Origin: Entomortierella parvispora
Taxonomy: Eukaryota > Mortierellomycota > Mortierellomycetes > Mortierellales > Mortierellaceae
DNA: 64,000 nucleotides
Direction of reading: 5' to 3'
Assembly (NCBI GenBank): GCA_963573315.1
Contig: OY752150.1
Location: forward strand, 1,240,001 to 1,304,000
The translations under genes were made by a program, and so were the position numbers. This document shows positions 29,855 through 40,990 of this stretch, one piece after another; the first letter of the stretch is position 1, and each line of letters opens with the position of its first letter. The notes under the pieces were generated by a model. It searched no databases and was not told where the DNA came from. It saw only the letters and a program-made list of their open reading frames with translations.

Positions 29855-30227
29855 ATTCTGCTAGTTCTCATTAATAAAACTAATATGTTTTGGGGTTATA
29901 GCTTACTTGGAGCTTTTGAGTTAATGGGTCAAAGAAGATGGATCTCTCCTTTCTGTCGGCACTGTGCCCTTCAAAAAAGCACAATGGCGGATTTATAATC
30001 TGACTTAATCCGAGATCTAGACTATTCTAATCCTGCACCATATGCAATAGATGGAATGTGCGCCTTCAGACCTCCTAGTATTGACAAAAAGGCGCCGATG
30101 ACGGTGACAATCGGTAACCGATTTGAAAAATGCATCACATGCGTTCTCTCTATGTTTTTGTGCTGTAGCCCTGATGTTGGACATGCTCAGAATCCCAGGA
30201 ATGCATGCGTTCAAGATTCTCGGTTTT

Positions 30228-30244
30228 GACTTGAATAATAAGTC
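30228..30244 (+). promoter_or_regulatory. 17-bp dyad upstream of copy F (one mismatch)
   Basis: GACTTGAATAATAAGTC; the C to T change weakens one arm pair to a G-T. It is 184 bp before the ATG, slightly further than in the sisters. Confidence 0.5.
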
Positions 30245-30427
30245 GATGATATCGGCAAAGGAAAATCGATGAACGCGAAAGTTTCTTCCTCTTCGTTTTA
30301 TTTAGACAATTCTAGTCGATCTCCCCATTCGCGTCGTTGTTAACTCTTCTGCTCGTGCTTCCTTCCCACATTGTGATTTTACCTCCACAGCCTCCCGTTT
30401 TCAGCCTACAAGCTTCATTTGCTCATA

Positions 30428-32116
30428 ATGAAGAGCCTGCTCAGTACCTTCTTCATCACAGTCTTGACCATAGCTTCTTTGGTAGCCGCACAAGAGATCC
30501 CAAAGGCTACGACCAATGTTTCCGCACCAGCAGTATCAGGCTCGGCGGAAGATGTAGATACTGCCCTTTGGAACAAAAATCATCGTCATCACAACAGGCA
30601 CAAGTGCAAGAACTATGTGGTCATCACGCTTCCCAATCCCAAGTGCGTGCGCGAGTGCACGAGCAAGTGCAATTCGGAGCCAGAGTGCGAGAAGGCGTGT
30701 AAGAAGGCATGCACGTCCGGCGAGTTCAAGTGCCAGGAGGCGTGTGAGTCCGGCGAGGTCCAGTGCGAGAAGGCGTGCGAGAATAACGCCATGGGAATAG
30801 TCACAGCTACAGCCACTGCCACGGCTACGGCTACGGCTACGGCAACAGCAAAAGCAACGGCCACGGCCACGGCCACGGCTACGACTACGACTGAGGCTAC
30901 AGCTGTGGCTTCGGCTACGGCTACGACTACGGCAGAGGTTGCGGCTACAGTTTCGATTACGGTTACCGCCACGGCTACGGCTACAGCTTCGACTGAGGCA
31001 GTGGCCACAGCTACTGCTTCAGCCTCGACTGAGGATACCGCTACGGCTACGGCTACGGCCACGACTACGAATACGGTAGTAGCTACGGCTACAGCTACGG
31101 CTACGGCCACGGCAACGGCGACAGCTACAGCCTCGACCTCGACTGTGACCTCAGTTGTGGCGTCGACTACAGCTACCACTACGGCTACAGTCACGGCCTC
31201 GGTTTTTATTTCGACTTCGACTAAAGTTACGGCTACGGCCACGACTTCAACTACGGCTACGGCTGCGGCTACGACTTCGACCGCAGTAACTACCGCTGTC
31301 ACTGTCACCGCCGCTGCCACGGCCTTGGCCTCCTGTTCATACTCCGGGGTCGGAAGTAAGTGCACGGCTGTGGTTGTGGTGAACGGGGCAACAACCACCG
31401 GCACGTGCATCCCCCAGATCAATACCAAATGCACTGCCATGGCTGTAGGTATGACCTTCATTACGACTTCGTTGACTGTTAAAGCAACGGCAACGACTAC
31501 AGCTACGGCCACATGTACGGTTACAGCTACAGCTGTCGCTACTGCTGCGTTTAATACTTGGGTTCAGGCATCGACTACAGTTAAGGCTGAGGCTACAGCT
31601 GTGGCTACCGCTGTAGCTGCGGCTATAGCTACGGCTACGGCTTCGACTGAGGATACGGCTACGGCTACGGCTACGGCTACGGCCACGAATACGGCTGCGG
31701 CTACTGCAACTGCAACTGCTACGGCTACGGCTACGGCCATAGCTACGGCTTCAACTGAGGTTACGGCTACGGCTGAGGCTACCTCTACGGCTACGGCTGA
31801 GACTACGACTACGGCTACGACCATGGCTACAGTTACGGCTACGGCTACGGCTACTGCTACTGCTACTGCTACAGCTTCAGCTTCAGCTACAGCTACGGCT
31901 ACAACTACAGCTACAACCACAGTTACAGCTACGGCCACATCTAGGGCGACGGCGACGGCGACGGTTGCGTGCACGGGCATCTGCAAGAAGGCGTGCAGAT
32001 CTGGTGAGCTCGGCTGCAAGGGAAAGTGCACCTCCTGTAACGATGAAGTGGGTGCCGCCGCCGCCGCCATCCTTGCGCGACCACAGTCCACCTTAGCGCC
32101 TGCGCCCGTCGTCTAG
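30428..32116 (+). CDS. Copy F: secreted Thr-Ala-repeat / Cys-rich protein, divergent subfamily (562 aa)
   Basis: MKSLLSTFFITVLTIASLV signal peptide, then NVS, KNHRHHNRHKC and 11 cysteines with units CTSGEFKCQEACESGEVQC. Tract 1 differs from the B/D/E type (VSITVTATATATASTEAVA, then SASTEDTATATATAT, then TNTVVATA). This wording is shared only with copy I. The island is SCSYSGVGSKC ... CIPQINTKC. Tract 2 contains an extra cysteine (ATATCTVTATA), and a WVQASTTVKAEA segment. The tail is ACTGICKKACRSGELGCKGK then CTSC, ending RPQSTLAPAPVV. It is the shortest intact paralog and is intronless like the rest. Confidence 0.87.
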   Translation: MKSLLSTFFITVLTIASLVAAQEIPKATTNVSAPAVSGSAEDVDTALWNKNHRHHNRHKCKNYVVITLPNPKCVRECTSKCNSEPECEKACKKACTSGEFKCQEACESGEVQCEKACENNAMGIVTATATATATATATATAKATATATATATTTTEATAVASATATTTAEVAATVSITVTATATATASTEAVATATASASTEDTATATATATTTNTVVATATATATATATATATASTSTVTSVVASTTATTTATVTASVFISTSTKVTATATTSTTATAAATTSTAVTTAVTVTAAATALASCSYSGVGSKCTAVVVVNGATTTGTCIPQINTKCTAMAVGMTFITTSLTVKATATTTATATCTVTATAVATAAFNTWVQASTTVKAEATAVATAVAAAIATATASTEDTATATATATATNTAAATATATATATATAIATASTEVTATAEATSTATAETTTTATTMATVTATATATATATATASASATATATTTATTTVTATATSRATATATVACTGICKKACRSGELGCKGKCTSCNDEVGAAAAAILARPQSTLAPAPVV

Positions 32117-33865
32117 TGAATTATCGTTGACTCACGAAGCAAGTCTTAACCGTTGCCCGACATTCTCAAGGATTCATCTCCTCTGTTTTCACGCGGATCA
32201 CCTTTTTTTTTGCACCTGAAGAGAGAACAACGACGTTGCTCTATTCATTTTTTTCATCATTACCATCCCTCTTCTTGACATTGGGACGTCTTTCTTGTCG
32301 TGCAGTGCCTTTGCTGTTGAATCATCCTACCACATGTCGATGCAATACATTATTAGGAGTATGTATTATAGGTAGACAAAAAAAAAAAAAAATAGCGGCA
32401 AGGCAGCTTGAAAAAAATAAATGACGGGACGGCAGATACCTGTCCATTTCCGCAAAGAGTAGAGTCCCCAACGCCTGTTAAGCGATTGACCAGCCTTCTC
32501 TCTCTCTCTCTTTCTCTCATTCATTTTTATCGGACCAGGATCAAGGATTGATACTCTCACTTGCAATCACAAGCATCATTTTTCCTGCCCTGGCTTGTCC
32601 TGCCCCACCCCACCCGTACCCCACCCTAACTGCTATGTTCTCCTATCCTATCGCTTGCCTTGCCTTGTCTAAGTTTTACGTTGCCCTACCTTGCCTGATC
32701 TCGCCTTGCCTTCGTTACGTTTCGTTTTGTTTCGTTTCGTTTTGTTGCGTTCCGTTTTGTTGCGTTCCGTTTTGTTGCGATTCTTACCTTTGCTCTCCTT
32801 TCCAAAGTCAAAGAGTGGCTTTTCCATCGACCAGTCTTCAGCCTTTCCTCTTTTTGGTCCATCGGATGGAAGGTAGTGAGGGTACCACAGAAGGGAATGG
32901 TTTGTGGGATAAGTGAGCTCGATCCATCGAAAGATCCAATTGCTCCGTGAATAGGTTAATTTGGAACAGCTTACGTAAAGACTGTAGCAATCAAACGCGT
33001 CAACCTTTGTTGTTGTCTCCAGCGACCGTTAAATTAGTCTGTTTGTTATCGAGCTAACCAAAAACGGCGCTCCTAAGGCCGGTGGGGATGGAAGGATGGT
33101 GCAAATGGTGACACCATCGCCTGTACACCTTTGCCCTGTGCCTGCTCCCTGTGCCTTGAATATTTATTCCGATTTTTTTTTTCATTCAAAATCACGCCCG
33201 AACAAGATATTTTTTGGGAGCGCGGAGCGGCGACCAATGGGCGCTTGAGGTCGTTTGTGGCGGCGCCCTGCGTGTCTTGCAGATGTCGTGCGGCCTCACG
33301 CGCTGACCGAGCCTGACTTTAACCGGGAGGGGCCAGCCCAAACAGAGGCGCGCCAACTGAGCATCTTCCATGGTATTCCAAGGGACTGAAGTGACATGAG
33401 CTCTGATGTCGGAGATTGTGACCACCAGCAAATCGATACTGAAACCATGTCCCTCCCATCCTCTTCCCCTTCCCCTTACCCCCCTACCCACCGCCAATCC
33501 TCCACTTCCAGCTATTCCCCCACCTACTCTCACCCCAACTCGGGGCATCGCATCCCGAGATTCTTCTTATCCGATGGATTAAAAACCAAGTAAAAATAAT
33601 TGCCGATTTGCGTCTCAATGGATGCACTTAAGGATTGAAGAAGATGGAGCTCTCCTTTCTGTCGGCACTGTACCCTTTAAAAAGGCGACGAGTTTATTGT
33701 CTATTCTAATCCCGCACGAATACAACGCACGGAATTGCTTCAGACCTCTTAATCGATGTGAAAAAATGCATCACATGCGTTCTCCCTATTTTTTTTTGTT
33801 TTGTAGCCCTGATGTTGGACATGCTCAGAATGCAAGGAATGCACGCTTTCAAAATTTCCAGTGTT
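32117..33865. other. F-G spacer, carries the empty MULE site
   Basis: Downstream block near 32205-32225, CT microsatellite near 32499-32518, then the segment from about 32555 nearly identical to the C-D spacer from about 20375. GATATTTTT at 33206-33214, uninterrupted, is the pre-insertion state of the site occupied by the MULE at 21034. The hairpin follows at 33539. No gene. Confidence 0.65.
33539..33559 (+). promoter_or_regulatory. GC-rich hairpin of the array unit (copy G)
   Basis: CTCGGGGCATCGCATCCCGAG pairs CTCGGG with CCCGAG over a nine-base loop, 480 bp before the copy G ATG. Confidence 0.5.
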
Positions 33866-33882
33866 GACTTGAATAACAAGTC
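33866..33882 (+). promoter_or_regulatory. 17-bp dyad upstream of copy G
   Basis: GACTTGAATAACAAGTC, perfect arms, 157 bp before the ATG. Confidence 0.6.
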
Positions 33883-34038
33883 GATGATTTCGGCAAAGGA
33901 AGATCGATGAGCGCGAATGCGTTTCTTTCTTTTCCTTTATTGAGAATATTGTCCCATTCGCGTCATTGTTAGCTCCTCTGCTTGCATTTCCTTCGCCACA
34001 GCCTCCTGTTTGCAGCCTACACGCTTCATTTCCTCATA

Positions 34039-35919
34039 ATGAAGAACCTGCTCAGTACCTTCTTGATCACAGCCTTGGCCATAGCTTCTTTGGTCGTCGC
34101 ACAAGAGCCCCGGAAGGCTGAGACCAATGTTTCCGCATCAGCAGTATCAGGCGCGGCGGAAGATGTAGACACTGCCCTTTGGAACAAAAATCATCGTCAT
34201 CACAACAGGCACAAGTGCAAGAACTATGTGGTCATCACGGTTCCCAATCCTAAGTGTGTGCGTGAGTGCAGGAGCAAGTGCAATTCGGAGCCAGAGTGCG
34301 AGAAGGCGTGTAAGAAGGCATGCACGTCCGGCGAGTTCCAGTGCAAGGAGGCGTGTGAGTCCGGTGAGGTTCAGTGCGAGGATTCGTGCGAGAATAACGC
34401 CATGGGAATAGTCACAGCTACGGCTACGGCTACAGCTACGGCTACGGCTAGGGCAACAGCAACAGCGACAGCAACAGCAACGGCAACGGCCACGACTATG
34501 ACTGAGGCTACAGCTGTGGCTTCGGCTTCGGCTACGACTACGGCAGAGGTTGCGGCTACAGCTTCGGCTTCGGCTACGGCTGAGGCGATGGCGACGGCTA
34601 CAGCTGCGGCTACAGCTACGGCTATAGCTTCGACTGAGGTTGCAACTACGACTGCAGTCACGGCCACGGCCACGCTTACGGGTACAGCTACAGCTACAGC
34701 TACGGCCACGGCCATGGCTACGGCTACCGCTTCAACTGTGGTTACGACTGCGACTACGGCCACGGCCACGACTACGACTACTGTAGTGGCTACGGCTACA
34801 GCGACGGCCACGGCTACGGCCACGGTGGCAGCTACAGCTTCGACCACGACTGTGGCTACAGATGTGGCTTCGACTACGGCTACGGCTACGGCTATTGTCT
34901 CGACCGGTGGCATTGTCACAGCTTCGACTGAGGTTACGGCTGCGACCACGTCGACAACTACGGCTATGGCTACGGCTTCGGCTTCGACCACATTAACTTC
35001 CACTGCCATTTTTGGTTTAACCTTCAATGCTTTGGCCCCCTGTACATACTTGGGGAACGGGAATATTTGCACGGTCGTGCTTGTATATGAAAGGGTCACG
35101 ATTGGGACCTTCTCGTGCAGCCCCCCCTCCGGTGGGGTGTGCACTGCCGGGGCTGGTGGCCATGGTTTTTCTACTGAATTCACTGCTACAGCTACGGCCA
35201 CGGCTACAGCTACGGCCTCAGTTACGGCTTCGACTACAGCTACGGCTGTGGCTTCGACTACGGCTTTGGGTGGGACTTCGACTACAGTTGAGGGTGCGGC
35301 CTCTGTTACAGCTGCGGCTATGGCTACGGCTACAGCTACGGCTACAGCATCGACTGAGGTTGTAACTATGGCCGATGCTACCGCCACGATCACGTCTACG
35401 GCTACGGTCACAGCTATGGCTTCGATTTTGGATACGATTACGGCTACGGCTACGGCTTCAACTGAGGTTACGGCTACGGCTGAGGCTACGGCCACGGCTA
35501 CGGCCACGGTTACAGTCACAGCTATGGCTACGATTACGGCTACGGCTACGGCTTCAACTGAAGCTACGACGACGGTGGAGGCCACCACTACGACCACGAC
35601 TACGATTACGGCCACGGCTTCGACTACGGCTATGGTTACAGCTACGGTTACAGCTACGGTTACAGCTACAGCTCTAGCTAAAGCCGAAGCTACAGCCAGA
35701 GTTACAACTATAGATACAACCACAGATACAGCTACGGCTGCCACTATGGCGACGGCGACGGCGACGGCTGCATGCACGGGCATCTGTAAGGAGGCGTGCA
35801 GATCTGGCGGGCTCGGCTGCAAGGGAAAGTGCATCTCCTGTAACAACGAAGTGGGTGCCGCCGCCCCTATCCTTGAGCGACCAGAGTCTACCTTAGCGCC
35901 TGCGCCTGCTGTCCATTGA
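34039..35919 (+). CDS. Copy G: secreted Thr-Ala-repeat / Cys-rich protein (626 aa)
   Basis: Signal peptide MKNLLSTFLITALAIASLV with a VAQEPRKAETNVSASAV continuation shared with I and J. Eleven N-terminal cysteines end VQCEDSCENN. Tract 1 is of the B/D/E type. The island, PCTYLGNGNIC ... CSPPSGGVC, has one extra residue in the middle loop (VYERVTIGTFS). It is followed by an unusual Gly-rich AGAGGHGFSTEF linker instead of plain Thr-Ala. Tail ACTGICKEACRSGGLGCKGK then CISC, ending RPESTLAPAPAVH. Longest member of the array, and the closest relative of copy A in the island sequence. Confidence 0.88.
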   Translation: MKNLLSTFLITALAIASLVVAQEPRKAETNVSASAVSGAAEDVDTALWNKNHRHHNRHKCKNYVVITVPNPKCVRECRSKCNSEPECEKACKKACTSGEFQCKEACESGEVQCEDSCENNAMGIVTATATATATATARATATATATATATATTMTEATAVASASATTTAEVAATASASATAEAMATATAAATATAIASTEVATTTAVTATATLTGTATATATATAMATATASTVVTTATTATATTTTTVVATATATATATATVAATASTTTVATDVASTTATATAIVSTGGIVTASTEVTAATTSTTTAMATASASTTLTSTAIFGLTFNALAPCTYLGNGNICTVVLVYERVTIGTFSCSPPSGGVCTAGAGGHGFSTEFTATATATATATASVTASTTATAVASTTALGGTSTTVEGAASVTAAAMATATATATASTEVVTMADATATITSTATVTAMASILDTITATATASTEVTATAEATATATATVTVTAMATITATATASTEATTTVEATTTTTTTITATASTTAMVTATVTATVTATALAKAEATARVTTIDTTTDTATAATMATATATAACTGICKEACRSGGLGCKGKCISCNNEVGAAAPILERPESTLAPAPAVH

Positions 35920-36234
35920 ACAATCATGGACTCATGGAACAAGTGTTAAACGTTGTCCGACACTCTCAAGGATTTATTTCTTCTGTCTTCGCGCGAATCA
36001 CCTTTTTTGCACCTGAAGAGAGAACAACAACGTAGCTCTATTCTTTTTTTTTTTCTTTCATTGCCATCCCTCTTCTTGACATTGGGACGTTTCTCTTGCC
36101 GCTTAGTGTCTTTACCGTTAAACCATCCTACCACATGTCAATGCAATACATCATTAGGAGTATGTAGGCAAAGAAAGGGGGGAGAGCAACAGAAGAAAAG
36201 TAAACAAGGCGCTCAAAAAAAAAAAAAATAAAAA

Positions 36235-37197
36235 ATCCAGAAGAACAGTTGACAGACCAGAGGGGGTTCTTTGTTTCTTTTTTGTCCCACCTAAATTCCT
36301 GCGCCAGTCTTCAGAGGATCAGATTGCATGTCGGTTTTGCGAAGGTTGACGGTCAACTCCTCTGTTGCTCAGCGAACACGGCTTTGCAAGAAGAGAGGGA
36401 CAACAACGGCGAGAAACCCCGGGGGAACCGTCATGATTAGAAGATGATCACCGTTTTGTCCCTTTGTTCTGCGTGTTTTTTTTTCTCAACGAACTGTTCA
36501 ATTAGGTCACAGAATGCTTGGTTCGAGTTGGCGCACGCCGGCAATAGCAGCCGCTGATGGACTCCAAGGAGCGCTAACCGTTAACCGCCATGACACGTCT
36601 TCACTGTCACACAATATCTACCGACGGTAAATCTCGCTCATCGCATGCCCTCTCCACCACTGCCCCAACCTTCCCATGTGACCAAAAGCCCCACTTTGAG
36701 CCAGAAACCACAATGAAAGATATCTGTCCAGAATTGAACACTGCCGACTCTATTCCATTGCAATTGAAGAAAATGCTGGGAAAATGAAGAGAAGATGATC
36801 AAGCCACCCAGGGGAAGAACCACAGACGAGTTTTGAGGAAAGAAGGAATAATGAAAAAAAAGTTTGGTTTTGTTCTTTGGGCATTGCTTTCCTGAAATTC
36901 GCCTGTCTGCCGCCATGTCTGACTTGAAGGCTCTTTTTGACATTATCGGCAAAAATAAAGGTATTGCCTTTGCCTTCAAGATTGTAGCGATGGCAGGGAA
37001 TGGGCCAGCAAAGAGGAGAAGAGAGCCCTCAATAGTGAGTGGGCAGCTGCTGTGTCCCAGTTGCAGTTTGTCACCCTCGTTCCAAGCAAATCGTCTAGTT
37101 TTCTGAGCGGCCAAAAAAAAGAGGGAACTCAAAGTTCAGCTCTTTCCCATCGGGTCATCATGTCAGGAACACCATGTGAAAGGCGATTGGTTGCCTT
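36235..37197. repeat. Segmental duplicate, copy 2 (partner 12452-13533)
   Basis: Matches the DNA upstream of copy B block by block, with its own ~170-bp insert (about 36825-36995). The plus-strand frame EWASKEEKRALNSEWAAAVS, continuing QLQFVTLVPSKSSSFLSGQ, looks protein-like and is partly conserved in the partner. No start, domain or full ORF can be built, so I call it a fragment. Confidence 0.65.
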
Positions 37198-37412
37198 TTC
37201 CTAGCCGCACTGCGATTAAGAGCAGGGAGGGCCATGGGCAGAAACGTCGATTATTATTATGGCACGCCAACTGAGGCAGAGGCTGTGACCACCAGCAAAT
37301 CGATATTGGAACCATGCCCCTCCTCTCCTCTTCCCCTCCCTCTTCCCCCTCCCTCCCCACCTATCGCCAATCCTACAGCTTCACCTCCGCTCCCATCTAT
37401 TCTCAACCCCAA

Positions 37413-37432
37413 CTCGGTGCATCCCCCCCGAG
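37413..37432 (+). promoter_or_regulatory. Weakened GC-rich hairpin (pseudogene H)
   Basis: CTCGGTGCATCCCCCCCGAG retains only the outer five pairs (CTCGG/CCGAG), 645 bp before the ATG of decayed copy H. Confidence 0.45.
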
Positions 37433-37904
37433 ATTCTTCTAGTCCGATGGATTAAACACCAAGTAAAAAATAGATGTAGTGAAGGATGGATTTTCTCATA
37501 GACTTGTGTGAATGCAGCCAATGCCATTGGATGTATGCCAATGCAAATAGATGAAGTTGACCCTATTTTGTCCTCATTAAAATAACTATCGTGTCTTGGT
37601 GGTTATGACTTATATGGAGTTCTCCTTTTCTGTCTGTCGGCACTGTGCCCTTCGAAAAAGTCGCCATGGTGGGTTTATTATCTGACTTAATCCGAGAACT
37701 ATTATAATTTCAATCCATATGCAACACATGGAATTTACGCCTTCAGACCTTTTAGTATTGATAAAAAGGCGCCAATGATGGCGGCAAACGATTATCGAAG
37801 TGAAAAAATGTATCATGTGTGTTCTCCCAATCTTTGTGTGTTGTAGCCTGATGTTGGACATGCTCAGAACGCAAGGAATGCAAGCTTTCAAAATTTCCAG
37901 TGTT

Positions 37905-37921
37905 GACTTGAATAACAAGTC
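37905..37921 (+). promoter_or_regulatory. 17-bp dyad upstream of pseudogene H
   Basis: GACTTGAATAACAAGTC, still perfect although the gene behind it is broken; 156 bp before the ATG. Confidence 0.55.
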
Positions 37922-38076
37922 GATGATATCGGCAAAGGACAATCGATGAGCGCGAAAGCGTTTCTTTCTTTTTATTTATTGAGAATATCCCCCATTTGCA
38001 TCATCGTTAGCTCTTCTGTTTGCGTTTCCTTCGCCACAGCTACCTATTCGCAGCCTACGCGCTTCATTTGCTTATA

Positions 38077-39085
38077 ATGAAGAGACTGCTCACTACCTTC
38101 TTGATCACAGTCTTGATCATAGCTTCTTTGGTCGCGGCACAAGAGACCCCAAAGGCTACGACCTATGTTTCTGCACCAGCAGTATCAGGCACGGCGGAAG
38201 ATGGGGATGGAGCCTTTTGGAACAAAAAGCTTCATCATCACAATAAGCACAAGTGCAAGAACTATGTGGTCATCACGCTTCCCAATCCTAACTGCGAGCG
38301 CGAGTGCAGGAGCTAATGCAGTTCGGAGCCAGAGTGCGAGAAAGCGTGTAAGAAGGCATGCACATCCGGCGAGCTCCAGTGCAAGGAGGCGTGTGAGTCC
38401 GGCGAGGACCAGTGCAAGGATGCGTGCGAGAATAACGCCATGGGAATAATCACAGCTACGCCACGGCTACGGTTACGGCAATAGCAACGGCAATAGCAAC
38501 GGCAACAGCTTTTGCTACGGCTACCGCTTCAACTGAAGTTACGGCTGTGACTACGGCCACGGCCACGACTACGACTACGGCGGTAGCAATAGCTACAGCT
38601 ACGGCCTCGGTTACGGCTTCGACTACAGCTACGGCTGTGCTCACGTTTCAGTCTTTATATGGGGCTTCGACTACAGTTAAGTCTGAGACTTCTGTTACAA
38701 CTGCAGCTACAGTTACGGCTACCGCTACCGCTACAGCTTCGACTAAAGTTTTATCTATGGCCGACGCTACGGCCACGATCACATCAACAGGTACAGTCAC
38801 AGCTACAGCTTCGATTTCGGCTACGATTACGGCCCTGGTTACGGCTTCAACTGAGGTTACCGCTACGACTACGGCTACAGCCACAGCTATGGCTCTGATT
38901 ACGGCCACCACTACCACGACGGCGACGGCGACGGCTGCATGCACAGGCATCTGTAAGGAGGCGTGCAGATCTGGTGGGCTCGGCTGCAAGGGGAAGTGCA
39001 TCTCCTGTAACAATGAAGTGGGTACCGCCGCCCCCATTCTTGAGCAACCAGAGTCCACCTTAGCGCCTGCCCATGCTGTCAGTGA
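38077..39085 (+). pseudogene. Copy H: decayed member of the Thr-Ala/Cys-rich family
   Basis: The ATG at 38077 (MKRLLTTFLITVLIIASLV) opens normally, but the codon equivalent to the Lys in SKCNSEPEC is TAA (38314-38316), stopping after about 79 residues. Downstream, a single G is missing (ACAGCTACGCCACGG near 38452-38466), shifting the frame. The whole four-cysteine island and much of tract 1 are gone, tract 2 is shortened, and the normal stop is lost by a one-base deletion (CTGTCAGTGAAC). The six-cysteine tail ACTGICKEACRSGGLGCKGK is still readable. The several independent lesions rule out a simple sequencing error. Confidence 0.9.
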
Positions 39086-39419
39086 ACCATTGTTGACTCA
39101 CGAAGTAAGTGTTAACCGTTGTCCGACATTCTCAAGGAATCATCTCCTCTGTTTTTGCACGGATTACCTTTTTTTTTCTGCATCTGAAGAGAGAATAACG
39201 ACATGGTACTATTTATTTTTTTCTTTCATTGCCATCCCTCTTTTTAAAATTGGGGCGTTTCTTTTGTCGCGCGGTGCTTTTACGTTAAACCTTTCTATCA
39301 CACGTCGATGTAATACATTGTTAGGAGTATGTAGACAAAAAAAAAAGAGCGACAGGACGCAGATACCTTTCCATTTCCGCGTGATAGAGCCTCCAACGCC
39401 TAGTAAGCGATTGATCTGG

Positions 39420-39421
<2 letters not shown>

Positions 39422-39496
<75 letters not shown>
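39422..39496 (+). repeat. CT dinucleotide microsatellite (about 37 repeats)
   Basis: Uninterrupted (TC)n over 75 bp, followed by a ~20-bp T-tract after a short break. Equivalent positions in other spacers hold only 8-12 repeats, so this one expanded strongly next to pseudogene H. Confidence 0.95.
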
Positions 39497-39499
<3 letters not shown>

Positions 39500-40426
39500 C
39501 TATTTTTTTTTTTTTTTTTTTTTTTTACCGGTAGCAGTCGTTCTTCGATCGTGGGCACGGACTGGTTGAAAACTGCTACCTTTGCATTGACAAGGATCAA
39601 CGAAAGTTGCCCTGCCTTGCCTTATCTTGCCTTTACCTTGCCTTGGATTTCGTTTTGTTTGGTTGCGTTGCGTTGCGTTGCGTTGGATTTCTTTCCTTTA
39701 CTTTCCTTTCGAGAAGTCAAAGAGTGCCTTCTCCATCTGCCTGTCTCCATCCTTTCCTCTTTTAGGCCCATCGGCCGGAAGGTAGCGAGGGTACTACAGG
39801 AGGGGAATGGTTTGTGGGATAAGTGAACTCGATCCATCGAAAACCCAATTGCTCCGTGAATAGGTCAATTTGGAACAACTTACGTAAAGACTGTGGGAAT
39901 CAAACGCGTCGATCTTTGTTGTTGTCTCCTACGACCGTTAAATTATCTGTCATCGAGCTAACCAAAAACGGCGCTCTTCGAGCCGGTGGGGATGGAAGGA
40001 TGGTGCAAATGGTGACACCAGCGCGCTGTGCACGTGTGCCTGTGCCCTGTACCTTGAATTTTTCCAAATCACCCGCGACCAATGGGCGCTTAAGGTCGTT
40101 TTGTGGCTACGCCCTGCGCCTCCCCGAATAAAGGCCTCGGCCCTTCATGCCTGCCAGCCAGACTTCACCGCGGGGGAGTCCAACCTGAGTGAGCCTCGAA
40201 CAGAGGCGCACCAACTGAGGCTGTCTTTGCATCTTCATTCCAAGGCATTCCAGGGCAATCCATGGCATTCCAAGGCATTCCACGTCATTCCGAGGAATTG
40301 AAAGTGACATGAGCTCATGCAGCTGTCGGAGATTGTGACCATCAGCAAATCGATATTGCGACCCTGCCCCTCCTTCCCATCCCTCCGCACCCATCGCCCC
40401 TGATCCCATTTACTCTCACCCCCCAA

Positions 40427-40446
40427 CTCGGGGCATCGCTCTCGAG
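40427..40446 (+). promoter_or_regulatory. GC-rich hairpin of the array unit (pseudogene I)
   Basis: CTCGGGGCATCGCTCTCGAG keeps CTCG/CGAG and inner pairs through two G-U wobbles, 545 bp before the ATG. Confidence 0.45.
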
Positions 40447-40990
40447 ATTCTCCTAGTTTTCTCATTAATAAAACTGATGTGTTTTGGGGTTATAGCTTAC
40501 TTGGAGTTCTTGAGTTAATGGGTGAAATATGACGGATCTCTCCCTTCTGTCGGCACTGTGCCCTTCAAAAAAGCGCAATGGCGGATTTATGATCTGACTT
40601 AATCCGAGATCTAGACTATTCTAATCCCGCACCATATGCAATAGATGGAATGTGCGTCTTCAGACCTCTTTGTATTGACAAAAAGGCGCCGATGACGGTG
40701 ACAATCGGTAACCGATGTGAAAAAAAGTATCATGTGCGTTCTCCCTATCTTTTTGCGCTGTAGCCCTGATGTTGGACATGCTCAGAATCCCAGGAATGTA
40801 TGCTTTGATGATATCGGCAAAGGTAAATCGATGAGCGCGAAAGCATTTCTTTCTCTTCATTTATTGCGAATATTCCAGTCGAGCTCCCCATTCGCGTCAT
40901 TGTTAACTCTTCTGCTCGTGCTTCCTTCCCACATTGTGATTTTACCTCCACAGCCTCCTGTTTTCAGCCTATAAGCTTCATTTGCTGATA

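Larger units (their letters stand above)
28366..30227. other. E-F spacer
   Basis: Contains the downstream block near 28475, a TTGCG pentamer array, the AAGGTAGCGAGGGTACCACA block at 29100-29119, an unoccupied relative of the MULE target (ACAAGATATTTTTTGGTAGC, 29416-29435), a decamer minisatellite and the hairpin. Its second half closely resembles the H-I spacer (39840-40640), consistent with F and I being a subfamily. No gene. Confidence 0.6.
35920..37904. other. G-H spacer with inserted duplicated segment
   Basis: The standard downstream block (TTTTTTGCACCTGAAGAGAG near 36005) ends in an A-tract at 36215-36235. A ~960-bp foreign-looking block then replaces the usual CCTTG and AAGGTAGCGAGG blocks. 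The ATCGATATTGGAACCATGCC block at 37299-37318 and the hairpin resume the normal spacer. Confidence 0.6.
39086..40990. other. H-I spacer
   Basis: Downstream block near 39170-39200, long CT microsatellite and T-tract (39422-39528), GTTGC repeats, AAGGTAGCGAGG block at 39779-39790, the decamer minisatellite (five units, 40241-40290) and the hairpin. The 17-bp dyad is missing: text passes directly from GGAATGTATGCTTTG to ATGATATCGGCAAAGG (about 40794-40824). No gene. Confidence 0.6.
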
